Shown here: positions 23,279 to 32,441 of the stretch, one piece after another
Layout: each line of letters opens with the position of its first letter
Numbering within the stretch: the stretch's first letter is position 1
From: Pseudomonas capeferrum
Lineage (GTDB): Bacteria > Pseudomonadota > Gammaproteobacteria > Pseudomonadales > Pseudomonadaceae
Direction: 5' to 3'
Length of the DNA: 64,000 nucleotides
Assembly (NCBI RefSeq): GCF_013523055.1
Contig: NZ_JAAMQM010000015.1
Span: forward strand, 1-64,000
The notes under the pieces: model-generated
What the model was told of the DNA's origin: nothing
Database searches by the model: none
What the model saw: the letters and a program-made list of their open reading frames with translations, nothing else
Position numbers and translations under genes: made by a program

Positions 23279-23304
23279 CCACGTGGCCATTTCGATGGCC
23301 ACGT
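23279..23304 (+). other. Stable intergenic hairpin with TTCG loop
   Basis: ACGTGGCCAT and ATGGCCACGT pair perfectly around a TTCG tetraloop between the dsbC-like gene and traW. Only a short broken T-run follows (TTGGTTTC), so it may trim or partly terminate the transcript and tune traW expression. Confidence 0.5.
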
Positions 23305-23363
23305 TGGTTTCTGATCACCTGATCATCATGAGCCCCGGGCTGGGCATTCTCATTGGAGTTGTG

Positions 23364-23993
23364 ATGAAGCTACGCCGCTTATGCGCATCCGCTTTCCTTA
23401 CCGCCCTCTACCTCACGTCATCCACTGTTCATGCCGAAGATCTCGGCAAGTACGGAAACACCTGGGAGATCCAGGAGCAGGATGCAATCGACATGATCCA
23501 AGGTCGATTGAAAGCGATGGACAAGAAAGGCGAACTCGACAAGTTCTGGAACGACTACCGCGACAAGCAGTTGGCCGGAGCAGAAAACCCCAAGCCGGTA
23601 CCCGGCATTGGGCCCGTCGTTGAGCCACAGATCAGGATGTACGACCCGACCTACACGTACCCTGAGACCGTCAAAGATCATCTGGGCAACATCCTGGTGC
23701 CGGCGGGCACTCGCATCAACCCGCTGGACCACATCACCCTCAGCAAAGCGATCATCTTCATCGACGCTCGCGATCCGAAGCAGCTGCAGTACGCCAAGAA
23801 GCGCACCGATGAGCATCCCCGGGACAAAGTGATATTGGTCGCGGGTTCGTTCCTGAAGCTCAACCGGGAGTGGGGTCGCCCGGTCTACTTCGACCAGATG
23901 GGGATCCTCACGAAGAAGTTCGGGATCGAGCGCGTTCCCGCGGTCCTGACCCAAAAGGGCAGGGAACTCCAGATCGAGGAGTTGAAGCTATGA
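23364..23993 (+). CDS. traW: TraW, F-type conjugative pilus assembly protein
   Basis: Signal peptide ending near VHA/EDL, then the TraW signature YGNTWEIQEQDAIDMIQGRL and the conserved central part with DPTYTYPETVKDHLGN and a strand IIFIDARDP. 209 residues, the usual size. The ATG at 23364 is chosen for the signal peptide and GGAG upstream; the frame is open from 23283. TraW is periplasmic and acts with TraU and TrbC in pilus assembly. Its stop overlaps the traU start. Confidence 0.93.
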   Translation: MKLRRLCASAFLTALYLTSSTVHAEDLGKYGNTWEIQEQDAIDMIQGRLKAMDKKGELDKFWNDYRDKQLAGAENPKPVPGIGPVVEPQIRMYDPTYTYPETVKDHLGNILVPAGTRINPLDHITLSKAIIFIDARDPKQLQYAKKRTDEHPRDKVILVAGSFLKLNREWGRPVYFDQMGILTKKFGIERVPAVLTQKGRELQIEELKL

Positions 23994-25027
23994 AGAAACT
24001 GCTTATGGCCCTGGGCTTTGTGGCAACGGCCCTGCTCAGTCCGGTCAGCTCTGCCGATGAAGGCGTGTGCACCGGTAAATTCCCGAACCTGATTTCGGAT
24101 GTCTGCTGGTCCTGCATGTTCCCGATCAAGCTTTTCGGTTCAACGGAGCTCATCTCCGATGGCCAGGAGGACTTCGACAGTGGGAACAAAAGCGCATTCT
24201 GCACGTGCGACAACCCGCCCAAGGTCGGCATTCCCACATCGTTCTGGGAGTTCGACATGATGACCGACGTTACCACGGTGCCTGGATGCTTCCCCTTGCT
24301 TGGTGGGGTGAAAGTCAACGTAGGCGTGAACGCAGACGCCTTCGGCTACATCTCTGACGATCAGAGCAGCGGCATCGGGAGCACACGCGACTCGTTCATG
24401 CAGGTCAACTTCTACATCAACCCGGCCATGTATGTGATGGGCGCCATCCTGGACGATACCTGCATGGACAACCGCGGTATCGACGTCCCCTGGATGTCTT
24501 TTGCAGACCCCACCCACAACGACGACGAGCTCGCCGGCATCCTGACGCCATACGCATTCCCGTTCGGAAGCATGCTGGCGATTGGGGCCATGTCCGCCGA
24601 TGCCGTTGCCGCCGCCGCGGGCTTTCCACTGTCCACGATCTTCTGGGCCGCCGGCTCGTACGGTCACATGTACCCGCTGACCGGCCGAAACGAGGCGCAC
24701 CTGAGCATGGAGCAAACCGCCCGGCTGCAAACCACGCGAATCCTCGCAAAACTGCATGCCGCTGGTACCCAGTGGGCGGCAATGGGGGGTGACGCCATGT
24801 GCGGCTACTACCCGCAGATCATCATGGACAAGCGGCAGTACAAGCTGACTCGCCTCTACCCCAAGCCTGAGACCGCAAAAATCGCAGGCAAGTGCTGCTC
24901 TCCAATCGGGCGGTCGACCATTCTGACCGAATCGAACACTGAGTTCCCTCTCCCAGGTTACAAGGACTTTGGCTATGGCATTTTCCGTAAACGCGACTGC
25001 TGCGGCGGCGCTACTCTTAGTAACTAG
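23990..25027 (+). CDS. traU: TraU, F-type mating-pair assembly protein
   Basis: 345 residues with a signal peptide and the Cys-rich TraU pattern: CTGKFPNLISDVCWSCMFPI near the N-terminus, FCTCDNPP, a central DDTCMDN, and the closing KCCSPIGR and RDCCGG. The start overlaps the traW stop (ATGA). TraU is a periplasmic or outer-membrane protein needed for DNA transfer; its many cysteines explain the adjacent dsbC-like gene. Confidence 0.95.
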   Translation: MKKLLMALGFVATALLSPVSSADEGVCTGKFPNLISDVCWSCMFPIKLFGSTELISDGQEDFDSGNKSAFCTCDNPPKVGIPTSFWEFDMMTDVTTVPGCFPLLGGVKVNVGVNADAFGYISDDQSSGIGSTRDSFMQVNFYINPAMYVMGAILDDTCMDNRGIDVPWMSFADPTHNDDELAGILTPYAFPFGSMLAIGAMSADAVAAAAGFPLSTIFWAAGSYGHMYPLTGRNEAHLSMEQTARLQTTRILAKLHAAGTQWAAMGGDAMCGYYPQIIMDKRQYKLTRLYPKPETAKIAGKCCSPIGRSTILTESNTEFPLPGYKDFGYGIFRKRDCCGGATLSN

Positions 25028-25706
25028 CTTCATCGCCGTGCCTGCCGTGTCCCAGCAGCTGGAAATTCCTTCCAACGAAGCTATCCAGAAGATCATGCAG
25101 GAGCAGGCGGCATCTCGAAGTGCCGCTCTGAACGGGAAGATTGATCCGGTGAAGCCGGGCACGTTCAAGGCCACGGTACCGGTCATTGACGCCCCAGCAC
25201 CCACCAAGACTGAATCGCTCGACGACGTGATTGCCCGATTCAACGCGGCCAAGGACGGGAAGAAGGTTAGCCATGGCGCGAACGACTTCATCATCTTCGT
25301 GTCGTTCTCAATGCCGAAAGATACGCTTGAGCGGCTGGCGCAACAGGCGCGTGAAACCGGTGCCGTCATGGTCGTGAGAGGGTTTAAAAACGGCTCCCAG
25401 ATGCAGACCAAACAGGCTGCGCTGGAGGTGAACAAGGCCGGTGTGCCGTGGGAGATCAACCCCAATCTGTTCAAGGCCTTCAAGGTGGAATCGGTACCGA
25501 CGTTCGTCGTGGCGTCTGCAGAAGCAGAATCCGTTCTGGACGATGGCTGCTCACCAGATGCTACCTTCACGTCGATCACTGGCGACATCAGCGCCATGTT
25601 GGCCCTGGATACCATCCGCCTCCGTGCGCAGCCTGAGATCGCGAAGCTTGCCGAGGCCAGGTTGCAGAAGATCTACAAACAACAAGCCCCAGGCCCCGTC
25701 CACTGA
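24975..25706 (+). CDS. trbC: TrbC, F-type pilus assembly protein
   Basis: 243 residues. It has a signal peptide (cut near AVS/QQL) and a C-terminal TrbC domain of thioredoxin-like fold with IIFVSFSMPKDTLERLAQQA, GAVMVVRGFK and VESVPTFVV. There is no CxxC, as expected for TrbC. AAGGACT precedes the ATG at 24975, which lies inside the 3' end of traU (53-base overlap). TrbC works with TraW in the periplasm during pilus formation. Confidence 0.92.
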   Translation: MAFSVNATAAAALLLVTSFIAVPAVSQQLEIPSNEAIQKIMQEQAASRSAALNGKIDPVKPGTFKATVPVIDAPAPTKTESLDDVIARFNAAKDGKKVSHGANDFIIFVSFSMPKDTLERLAQQARETGAVMVVRGFKNGSQMQTKQAALEVNKAGVPWEINPNLFKAFKVESVPTFVVASAEAESVLDDGCSPDATFTSITGDISAMLALDTIRLRAQPEIAKLAEARLQKIYKQQAPGPVH

Positions 25707-25714
25707 TCACGATC

Positions 25715-25737
25715 AAGCCCGGCATCGCGCTGGGCTT
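25715..25737 (+). terminator. Weak hairpin after trbC
   Basis: AGCCC / GGGCT stem with an inner GC pairing and bulge, nine bases after the trbC stop; the T-run is poor (TTCTC). Confidence 0.45.
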
Positions 25738-25847
25738 CTCGTGAAACATGCCAGTGGGTATGCGACCGTCAGCCTGGGTGAGCTCAGCGACGCCTCGGAC
25801 GAAGCAGTCCAAGAGGCATGGGACGCGCTGTACGGCGAGTAATAAAA

Positions 25848-25872
25848 AACCCGGCCTCAGGTGAGGCCGGGT
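25848..25872 (-). terminator. Rho-independent terminator (minus strand)
   Basis: AACCCGGCCTCA / TGAGGCCGGGT stem followed on the minus strand by TTTTTTA. It ends the gene at 25884; the tail before it, TAACGTTTTACAGC, only loosely resembles the array tail. Confidence 0.82.
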
Positions 25873-25883
25873 GCTGTAAAACG

Positions 25884-26264
25884 TTAATCGGCTTGCGCCA
25901 AGCGCCCAGAACCGAATGCCACACGGCGGGCCACTGCATCCCATTCCTGCACAGTAACCAGCATGCTGGTGCGAGCCTTCTCGTGACCGTTCACCGTCTG
26001 GCGATACTGCAAGCGCACATGGCCAGGCGTGACGCTTGGATAACCTTCAAGCTCGAACACGTTACGGAAACCGTCAACATCAATGTTGCTGGTGGTGTAG
26101 ATTTGCGAGAAGAACATCCTGTAGTAACCGGCCTTTGCCAGCATCACAGCAATCTCACAGAGCAGTTTCAAGCGCATGCAGCACGCGGTGATGAACAGAG
26201 CGAGTTCAAGCGACAGAGCTTGAGCCTTACGTTTGCAAACATCGGTGTCGATAGTCAGTTTCAT
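25884..26264 (-). CDS. Hypothetical protein, 126 aa
   Basis: Unrecognised. The second of two nearby ATGs (26264) has GGGAGA at proper spacing. The N-terminal half is hydrophobic and Cys/Leu-rich (ELALFITACCMRLKLLCEIA), perhaps membrane-associated. The C-terminal half is polar. Upstream, TGATGTGCATTACC lies about 56 bases away as a weak array-type element. Confidence 0.58.
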   Translation of the reverse strand: MKLTIDTDVCKRKAQALSLELALFITACCMRLKLLCEIAVMLAKAGYYRMFFSQIYTTSNIDVDGFRNVFELEGYPSVTPGHVRLQYRQTVNGHEKARTSMLVTVQEWDAVARRVAFGSGRLAQAD

Positions 26265-26344
26265 GGTCATTCTCCCGGGTTGAGTGGCTAAGCCTTGCGT
26301 TTGCCTAGTACCCGGTAATGCACATCACGCATCTACAAATCTGA

Positions 26345-27241
26345 TTACCCCTGTGCTGCCTCCTCGCCGCCGAGCGCTTCCATTAGAGCGGGCACGAGCT
26401 TTGACAGCACGCCAGCGTAAGTCAGGAACATTGCACCGAATGCGGCCTCTTCATCCTCCTCATCGGGAATCTCTTTATTCACGTTTTCGAGGAAGACGAT
26501 GCGCTTGAGGGTCGACTTGTCCGTCAAAACGAAAGACACCTCTTCATTGAACGTCATGGCCAATCGTACGGGCCGCCGACCTTCCAGTAGATGCTGGCGG
26601 ATCTCTTCTCGCTCCAGGCTGATCGAGGCGTAACCCACCTTTGACTTTTCAAGGTCCAGCCCCTGCAGGTTGACTTCACGGTCGACCGTGAATTCGTCAG
26701 GGGATTCGTTGTTCATCAACCAGGTGGCCATCGCAGAGGAGGGGTCCATCGAGGTCCGAATCAGTGATGCGGGTATATCGATGGCATCATGGATTTGAGT
26801 GACAACATCATCGGCTTTCGCCGGTGAGCCACAGTCAATGCCGATCAGCCCCGCCGCGGTATCGATCCACACCTTTTCCGTGCTCTGTGCTTCGAATGCC
26901 CTGGGCAGAAGTTCGATAAACGCTTCGTCCTTCATCGCCTTCAGCTGGTCCCGGCTGGGCTTGTAGCCCTTCTCTGAGAGCATTTTGGCCGCCTTCTTTG
27001 CCACGTGTCGCTGCAACACCGGCTCTGGGACTTTCTTTTCTTCAAAGCACAGATTCAGCAGGATCTGTTTCTGCACCTCAAGCACGAGACCACCGCCCAC
27101 GCGGGGCTCCACCCACCCCTGGGTTTTGGTGACGCTACCCGAACAAGGGGTGAAAGCCTTTTTTTCCAGCCGTTTCGCAAGGTCGGCCGTAGACAAGCCC
27201 CAGGGCTCAGTAATCCGGTAGAGGTGAAGGTTCGAAAACAT
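26345..27241 (-). CDS. rdgC: RdgC, recombination-associated DNA-binding protein
   Basis: 298 residues, the standard RdgC length. Landmarks: MFSNLHLYRITE at the start, KKAFTPC, LLPRAFEAQSTEKVWIDTAA, GLIGIDCGS, and the C-terminal FGAMFLTYAGVLSKLVPALMEALGG. The ATG at 27241 has CAGGAG upstream; the open frame to 27337 is non-homologous. RdgC is a ring-shaped nucleoid protein that binds DNA and limits RecA action. On a conjugative plasmid it may protect incoming DNA. It is divergent from ligA across a 122-base gap. Confidence 0.93.
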   Translation of the reverse strand: MFSNLHLYRITEPWGLSTADLAKRLEKKAFTPCSGSVTKTQGWVEPRVGGGLVLEVQKQILLNLCFEEKKVPEPVLQRHVAKKAAKMLSEKGYKPSRDQLKAMKDEAFIELLPRAFEAQSTEKVWIDTAAGLIGIDCGSPAKADDVVTQIHDAIDIPASLIRTSMDPSSAMATWLMNNESPDEFTVDREVNLQGLDLEKSKVGYASISLEREEIRQHLLEGRRPVRLAMTFNEEVSFVLTDKSTLKRIVFLENVNKEIPDEEDEEAAFGAMFLTYAGVLSKLVPALMEALGGEEAAQG

Positions 27242-27303
27242 GATGCAACTCACTCCTGGCCGGCTTACCGCCAGCACAATTTGGCGCACGAAAAAGAAAC
27301 ATG

Positions 27304-27313
27304 TACGCATAAT
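27304..27313 (+). promoter_or_regulatory. TACGCATAAT motif ahead of ligA
   Basis: TACGCATAAT, a variant of the TACGYGTTA motif, 60 bases before the ligA start, followed by TTTATAAT that could serve as a -10 element. Confidence 0.42.
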
Positions 27314-27363
27314 ACTGGCAGATTTATAATCATGCACACACCTATCCTGCCAGTGGAAAAACC

Positions 27364-29370
27364 ATGTCTGAATTCGCCCAGGTTGAGCAACGCCTTCTTC
27401 AACTCCGTGCAGAGGTCGCTGGACACATGGATGCGTACCACCGACTCGATGCCCCGACGATCCCGGACGGAGAATTCAACCTCCTGTTTCGTGAACTGGA
27501 GCAACTGGAAGCTGCGTATCCAGATCTGGCTACCGCCGACTCACCAACGCAGCGGGTCGGTGGCCGGGTTCTGGAGGAGTTCGTCCAAGCACCACACGAT
27601 GTGCCAATGCTGTCGCTCAAGGACGCCATGAACGAGGAAGAGGCACGGGCATTTGCAAGCTCTGTGCTGGATGAGCTGTCACAGCCGGCGGACATCGAGT
27701 TCACCGCTGAACTGAAGTACGACGGCTTAGCGCTTTCGGCGCGATACCTGGCTGGCGTCCTGGTTCGCGCAGTCACCCGCGGGGATGGTACGACCGGGGA
27801 GGATGTAACGGCACAGGCCAAAACCATCCTGAACTTGCCTTTGACCCTCCCTGCGGCCATTGATTTGGAGGTTCGTGGCGAGGTTGTCATGCTCAATAGC
27901 GATTTTGAGATCGTGAATGAGCGCCTCAAGAGCCAGGGCTTGAAGACCCTCGCCAACCCCCGCAACGGCGCCGCCGGCAGTATGCGCCAGTTGGACCCCA
28001 AGGTGACTGCCTCCAGGAGGCTGTCCTTCTACGCGTATGGAGCCCAGGAGCTCGATGGCACGCCTGCGTTCAAGACAACCAAACAGTGGAAGATCATTGA
28101 GGGCTTGCTTGAGCTCGGATTCAGCATCGCCCCTGAAACGACCGTGGTCCGCGGCTGGGATGGCATCAAAGGGTTCTACGATGAGGTGGGTGCGAATCGA
28201 ACCAACCTCCCAGTAGCCATCGACGGCGTCGTATTCAAGGTCAACTCCCTTGCCGACCAAGAAAGCCTTGGCTGGAACAATCGCACCCCCCGCTTCGCCA
28301 TTGCGTTTAAGTATCCGGCAGAAGAGGCCGTGTCCATCGTCGAAGACATCGTGGTGCAGATCGGCCGAACTGGGCCTGCAACCCCTGTGGCGAAGCTTAA
28401 ACCTGTGCGAGTCGGAGGTGTAGTGGTGTCCAGCGCCACTCTCCATAACGCTGATCAGATTGAGGCCAAGGGCATCAAGGTCGGTAGCACCGTTATCGTT
28501 CGCCGAGCTGGGGATGTGGTACCGGAGATCGTTCGGACAGTGCCCTCGATCGGCGATGAGTCCCTCTCCCGCTATGTGATGCCGACAAAGTGCCCGTCGT
28601 GCGATAGCCCCCTAGTTCGCCTGCAGGGCGCCGTCGAGTTGTATTGCCCAGGTGGCATCAAATGCCCAGCACAGAAGCAGGGCAAGCTCGCTCACTTCGG
28701 CTCTCGGCTGGGAATGAACATCGACAACCTGGGCGACAAGTCGGTCTCTACTCTGGTCGCCGCCGGCCTGATCAGCATGCCCTCCGACTTGTACAGCCTG
28801 AACGACAAGGTAGTCGCACCGCTCCCGGGGTTTGGGACGGTCTCCGCGAAGAACCTGATCGCGGGCATTGAGGGCTCCAAGGCTCCTGAACTCCCGCGGT
28901 TCATTTTCTCGCTGGGGATCGAGGGTGTCGGCGAGGCCACCAGCAAAGCTCTGGCGGCGCAGTTCGGGTCCTGGTCAGCATTCCGCGCAGCGACATACGC
29001 GCAACTGCTGGCCACCGCGGATGTTGGAGACGGTACCGCCACCAACATCACCCGATTCTTCGAGGATTCAACACTCGGTGCTGAGGCGGATCGCCTAGCC
29101 GTGATCACCACACCGAACGACTTCATTGCCATCAGTGGAACCTCGCTGAAGGGCAAGGTCGTCGTCCTCACTGGCACTTTTCCAACCCTTAGCAGAGAGG
29201 CTGCCAAAGCCCTGGTCGAGGGAGCAGGGGGGAAGGTCTCCAGCAAGGTTTCAAGCAAAACCAGTTTCGTCGTTGCCGGCGAAGAAGCAGGCTCGAAACT
29301 CGAAGCTGCCCGGGAGCTAGACATTGATATATGGGATGAGGCTCGGCTGCTGGCCACGGCCGCGGGCTGA
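27364..29370 (+). CDS. ligA: NAD+-dependent DNA ligase LigA
   Basis: 668 residues, full length. The adenylation domain has the catalytic Lys118 in ELKYDGLA, followed by RGDGTTGEDVT and NPRNGAAGSMRQLD. The OB fold, the four-cysteine zinc finger (CPSC...CPGG-KCPA), helix-hairpin-helix repeats, and a C-terminal BRCT domain starting at GKVVVLTGTF all follow in order. No truncation or lost motif. It seals nicks using NAD+. A complete second ligase on a mobile element is unusual; with the primase-like gene downstream it could help convert transferred single strands to duplex. Confidence 0.96.
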   Translation: MSEFAQVEQRLLQLRAEVAGHMDAYHRLDAPTIPDGEFNLLFRELEQLEAAYPDLATADSPTQRVGGRVLEEFVQAPHDVPMLSLKDAMNEEEARAFASSVLDELSQPADIEFTAELKYDGLALSARYLAGVLVRAVTRGDGTTGEDVTAQAKTILNLPLTLPAAIDLEVRGEVVMLNSDFEIVNERLKSQGLKTLANPRNGAAGSMRQLDPKVTASRRLSFYAYGAQELDGTPAFKTTKQWKIIEGLLELGFSIAPETTVVRGWDGIKGFYDEVGANRTNLPVAIDGVVFKVNSLADQESLGWNNRTPRFAIAFKYPAEEAVSIVEDIVVQIGRTGPATPVAKLKPVRVGGVVVSSATLHNADQIEAKGIKVGSTVIVRRAGDVVPEIVRTVPSIGDESLSRYVMPTKCPSCDSPLVRLQGAVELYCPGGIKCPAQKQGKLAHFGSRLGMNIDNLGDKSVSTLVAAGLISMPSDLYSLNDKVVAPLPGFGTVSAKNLIAGIEGSKAPELPRFIFSLGIEGVGEATSKALAAQFGSWSAFRAATYAQLLATADVGDGTATNITRFFEDSTLGAEADRLAVITTPNDFIAISGTSLKGKVVVLTGTFPTLSREAAKALVEGAGGKVSSKVSSKTSFVVAGEEAGSKLEAARELDIDIWDEARLLATAAG

Positions 29371-29430
29371 GGTTTACAGGCCGGCGTGAAGCATCACAAA
29401 GCATCAAGTTTTCATCTGGAGAACCAGAAA

Positions 29431-30498
29431 ATGTCAGTAACTAATGGACCATACAAGCGCGATGCTAATGGAGTCGCCTATGAGGTCGACTTTGAGTATG
29501 TGCGAGATAATGTCCCGCTCGACTGGTTCTTCGAGCACATGCTCGGTGCGAAGGCGAGACCGTCAGCAGGTGCTATCCGGTACAACATCTGTCCAAACCC
29601 TGGGTGCGGAGCTTCTTCCGCTCACTCGGTGAAAATCAGCGTAAAAAATGGCGGGTGGCTTTGCTACTCGTGCGGTGAGCAAGGTGACGTGGTCGCTGCG
29701 GCGGCTTACTACTGGGAAAAATCACATCGTGAGGCTGGCCTGGAACTCATGAGCGCCGACGTGGAGCTGCTTAAGCACTACATTCCGCCGAAGCCCATGG
29801 ACGCGATCCAACGCGATGACAGTGCTCTTGCGCTGGTATTGCAACGGGTCGCCGAATCTCGCAATTATCCGTCGAATGACGCCCTGAAGTACTTTGCTGG
29901 CCGGGGTATATCCGAGGGTGTAGCACGAGAGGCCTGCAATCGAGGCATCCTGATCACCATCCCGAACAACCCAATGGAAGCCAAGGGCTTCTTGACTGAG
30001 GTCGCAGGGCAGGAACTGATGGTGAAAGCTGGCCTGTGGAACCCCGAAAAGAAGGCGCCAGCCTGTGCATTTCGGCCACTGTGGTTTCGGTCGCAATCGC
30101 ACTGTGCTGCAGAGTTCAGGCTTATGCGTGAACCCAAAGAAGGGGAGAAGAAGGCCATGCGTTACGGCGGAAAATCTCCTTGGATTTGGGAAGGCTCTGA
30201 GAGTGAGTTCATGATCGTCGAAGGCCCTATCGACATGTTATCAGCCGTCGAAATGGGCTCGAAAAGGACGATCTTTGCGCTACCTGGTTGTGAGAACTGG
30301 GAGCCTGAATGGTTCAACATGATGGCCAAGAAGAACGTGCTTCAAGCGCTCGATCCTGATAAGCCGGGCTTCAAGGCTGCAGAGAACCTCAAGCCAGTGC
30401 TAGAGGCTCTTGAAGCCAACCTTGGAACCTTCAATCCACCCAACCGGGTCGGCGACTTAAACGAGCAGCTCAAGCACATGCGAGGGCTCTTAAATTAA
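29431..30498 (+). CDS. Primase-like protein with CHC2-type zinc finger and Toprim domain, 355 aa
   Basis: The N-terminal part has a zinc-binding pattern C54, C59, H65, C78-x2-C81 (YNICPNPGCG...WLCYSCGEQGD) like the DnaG CHC2 finger. The C-terminal part has a Toprim-like segment: FMIVEGPIDMLSAVEMGSKR, then ALPGCENW and LDPDKPGFKAAENL, carrying the expected Glu and Asp-x-Asp. It lacks the DnaB-interaction domain of DnaG. GGAG precedes the ATG at 29431. It follows ligA by 60 bases, probably in the same transcript, and fits priming on transferred DNA. Confidence 0.85.
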   Translation: MSVTNGPYKRDANGVAYEVDFEYVRDNVPLDWFFEHMLGAKARPSAGAIRYNICPNPGCGASSAHSVKISVKNGGWLCYSCGEQGDVVAAAAYYWEKSHREAGLELMSADVELLKHYIPPKPMDAIQRDDSALALVLQRVAESRNYPSNDALKYFAGRGISEGVAREACNRGILITIPNNPMEAKGFLTEVAGQELMVKAGLWNPEKKAPACAFRPLWFRSQSHCAAEFRLMREPKEGEKKAMRYGGKSPWIWEGSESEFMIVEGPIDMLSAVEMGSKRTIFALPGCENWEPEWFNMMAKKNVLQALDPDKPGFKAAENLKPVLEALEANLGTFNPPNRVGDLNEQLKHMRGLLN

Positions 30499-30504
30499 CC
30501 CCCC

Positions 30505-30530
30505 AAACCCGGCTCTTGCCGGGTTTTTTT
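30505..30530 (+). terminator. Rho-independent terminator
   Basis: AAACCCGGC / GCCGGGTTT stem with a TCTT loop and T-run, seven bases after the primase-like gene. Confidence 0.88.
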
Positions 30531-30643
30531 ATGCCTACGCATTGGGTGGTGATTGCAATGGAACGATCGGTAGGACTACTCCCGTTGAGACATCCGCTAC
30601 GCTGAGATCAACCTGCATACCTTTAGTTGATCGGAGCCCTCCC

Positions 30644-31741
30644 ATGCACGAAGAGCCATTTGTTTTGAGTTCGATTGATCGGGCTCGTGACTGGGTTGAC
30701 ATATGCAGCTGCGGAGCAGAGCTGCCCAAGGATAAGGTGGCAGCGATGCTCGCAAGTCTGTGCGGCTTCGGTAGCTGGGACATCATGAGTTACGCCATTG
30801 AAGCTCTTCCACCCTCACTGGTCGACGAGAAGGTTGATTCGGAAGTTGTCCAGGCCAGACTTAAGCATCACATGCAGGTCTTGGTTGGAGTGCACCAACT
30901 CGATCCCCCCCTCGCGATTTTTATCTTAAGCGTGGTCAACCCCACCTCGGGAAAGCCGCTCAAGGCTTTCTCGAAGTCAGATGAGTTCGCTGTCAGCACT
31001 GAACAGAGACTGGCATTTGAAGCATTCCTCAATGAGCTACCAGAGGATGACGGACTCAAGTTTTTCGCTGCACCAGGCAACCCCGAACATTTCGAGCTGC
31101 AATGTGAGCCTAACCGGACACAATTGGCACTAGCTCTTTGCGGTGACACAGAGCCGTTTCTTTGGTGCGAGGTCTTTGATGCCCTCGGTTGGGAGTATGA
31201 GCTCGCTGATGACGATACCCCGGATATCGACGAGCCCTCCTTTGAAATTTACGACGACATTCTCGGGGAGGTTCCGGTATACATTACTCCGTTGTCTCGA
31301 TCACCCGCGACGCCAGATGCACCGATAGACCGTGCCCTGCGCCTGCAGAGAGCAGCATGCTTGGGAGATTTTCTTACCCAGGATTTTCCTGGTGAAGCCG
31401 CTCTGATGTTGATGCGCTGGCCAGTCATGAAGGAAATTGATGGTCACACCTATTGCCATGCGGGCAGCGTCTACCACTTTGAATTGGGCGAGTGGCAAGA
31501 CCTGCTGTTCAACTTCCGATGCACAAGCGTGTCCGAGCTTCTGAATCTGAATAATCTCGTTGAGAACATCCACCAGGGGCACCCAGCGCTAGAAGATCAT
31601 GGGGGTAATTTCTGCACCCTGCTCAGTATCTGTCTCTCCGGTCATAGCGCGGATGATTTTGAGGGTGGGATTGTCCCAATGATACGCCAACAAAGTGCAG
31701 AAACGAGTTGGTTCATGCAGCGGGTGAACGAGGACGAATAG
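30644..31741 (+). CDS. Hypothetical protein, 365 aa
   Basis: Unrecognised acidic soluble protein. ATG 30644 is preceded by CGGAG; the longer frame from 30542 starts within the intergenic region. A weak array-like element (GTTGAGACATCCG) is about 53 bases upstream. The protein has helical N- and C-terminal parts and a very acidic middle (ELADDDTPDIDEPSFEIYDD). It stands between the primase unit and the peptidase gene. Confidence 0.6.
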   Translation: MHEEPFVLSSIDRARDWVDICSCGAELPKDKVAAMLASLCGFGSWDIMSYAIEALPPSLVDEKVDSEVVQARLKHHMQVLVGVHQLDPPLAIFILSVVNPTSGKPLKAFSKSDEFAVSTEQRLAFEAFLNELPEDDGLKFFAAPGNPEHFELQCEPNRTQLALALCGDTEPFLWCEVFDALGWEYELADDDTPDIDEPSFEIYDDILGEVPVYITPLSRSPATPDAPIDRALRLQRAACLGDFLTQDFPGEAALMLMRWPVMKEIDGHTYCHAGSVYHFELGEWQDLLFNFRCTSVSELLNLNNLVENIHQGHPALEDHGGNFCTLLSICLSGHSADDFEGGIVPMIRQQSAETSWFMQRVNEDE

Positions 31742-31786
31742 CCCTAGGGCTACTCGATTAAAGTATAAATCACAAATCCATACATA

Positions 31787-31799
31787 ACACGTACACATA
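31787..31799 (+). promoter_or_regulatory. ACACGTACACATA motif ahead of the M15-like gene
   Basis: Identical 13 bases to 22412-22424, here about 60 bases before the TTG start at 31848, in an AT-rich promoter-like stretch. Confidence 0.45.
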
Positions 31800-31847
31800 C
31801 GCTGCATGCAGTGATAGAGTCTGCTTCACAGATAGTGGAGCTCTCCC

Positions 31848-32390
31848 TTGGATCGTCGATCATTCCTACACTACGCCCTCGGCTTGGCCGCCTCCTCAAC
31901 ACCGCTACTCTCAATCGCCAGCACCTTCTGGGATCAACCGAGACGTCTCTGGCTGAAGCGTGAGGTCGAGCCTGGTAAATGGGAGGAGGTCGATAAGGTC
32001 TACTTCGATAAGGGGGCTCTTGTATGGCCCGGTTATGATCCGATATGTCGGCTGATGCGCGATGTTCACACCGGACAGGCCGTACAGATTTCCGTCCCAC
32101 TTTTGAACATCATGTGCGGAATACAGGGCTGGTTCTCCATCAACGGCATACACAAACCTCTCATAGTACTTTCAGGCTATCGGGAGGAGTCGACCAATAA
32201 AAAGGTGGGTGGCAAGAAGCATTCAGCACACCTCCGTGGCGGTGCATGCGATCTCACGGTACCAGGTATTCCGGTTGATTACCTTCGACGTCTTGCCCTG
32301 TATCTAGGTGGCGGCGGGGTGGGGTTTTATCCCGATGGAACTGGCTTCATCCATGTAGATGATGGGGATGTGAGAGTCTGGCGTGGGTAG
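31848..32390 (+). CDS. M15/DUF882 (YcbK-like) peptidase, exported, 180 aa
   Basis: TTG start with GTGGAG seven bases before it. The N-terminus MDRRSFLHYALGLAAS, with RR followed by a hydrophobic stretch, resembles a Tat signal. The catalytic part carries SAHLRGGACDL (H-x3-G-x-A-x-D type zinc motif) and GFIHVDDG (the HxD zinc ligand), preceded by LIVLSGYREESTN. This is the DUF882/M15A fold that cleaves peptidoglycan cross-links. In a transfer plasmid it could open the cell wall for the secretion channel, but it is separate from the tra operons. Confidence 0.82.
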   Translation: MDRRSFLHYALGLAASSTPLLSIASTFWDQPRRLWLKREVEPGKWEEVDKVYFDKGALVWPGYDPICRLMRDVHTGQAVQISVPLLNIMCGIQGWFSINGIHKPLIVLSGYREESTNKKVGGKKHSAHLRGGACDLTVPGIPVDYLRRLALYLGGGGVGFYPDGTGFIHVDDGDVRVWRG

Positions 32391-32397
32391 GGTATTA

Positions 32398-32425
32398 CCA
32401 GGCCCCCGCGCAATCGAGAGCCTGG
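32398..32425. terminator. Possible bidirectional hairpin between converging genes
   Basis: CCAGGC / GCCTGG with a 16-base loop between the peptidase gene and the converging minus-strand gene; T-runs are weak on both sides. Confidence 0.4.
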
Positions 32426-32441
32426 CTTCCTCTTCACTTGG

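Noticed and set aside
24140..25615. A 491-codon minus-strand open frame opposite traU and trbC
   Set aside because: traU and trbC are clearly recognisable on the plus strand, and the minus frame has no recognisable sequence or ribosome binding site.
25741..25842. A 33-codon GTG-started frame after trbC
   Set aside because: There is no ribosome binding site, it starts in the weak trbC terminator, and it is too short to support.
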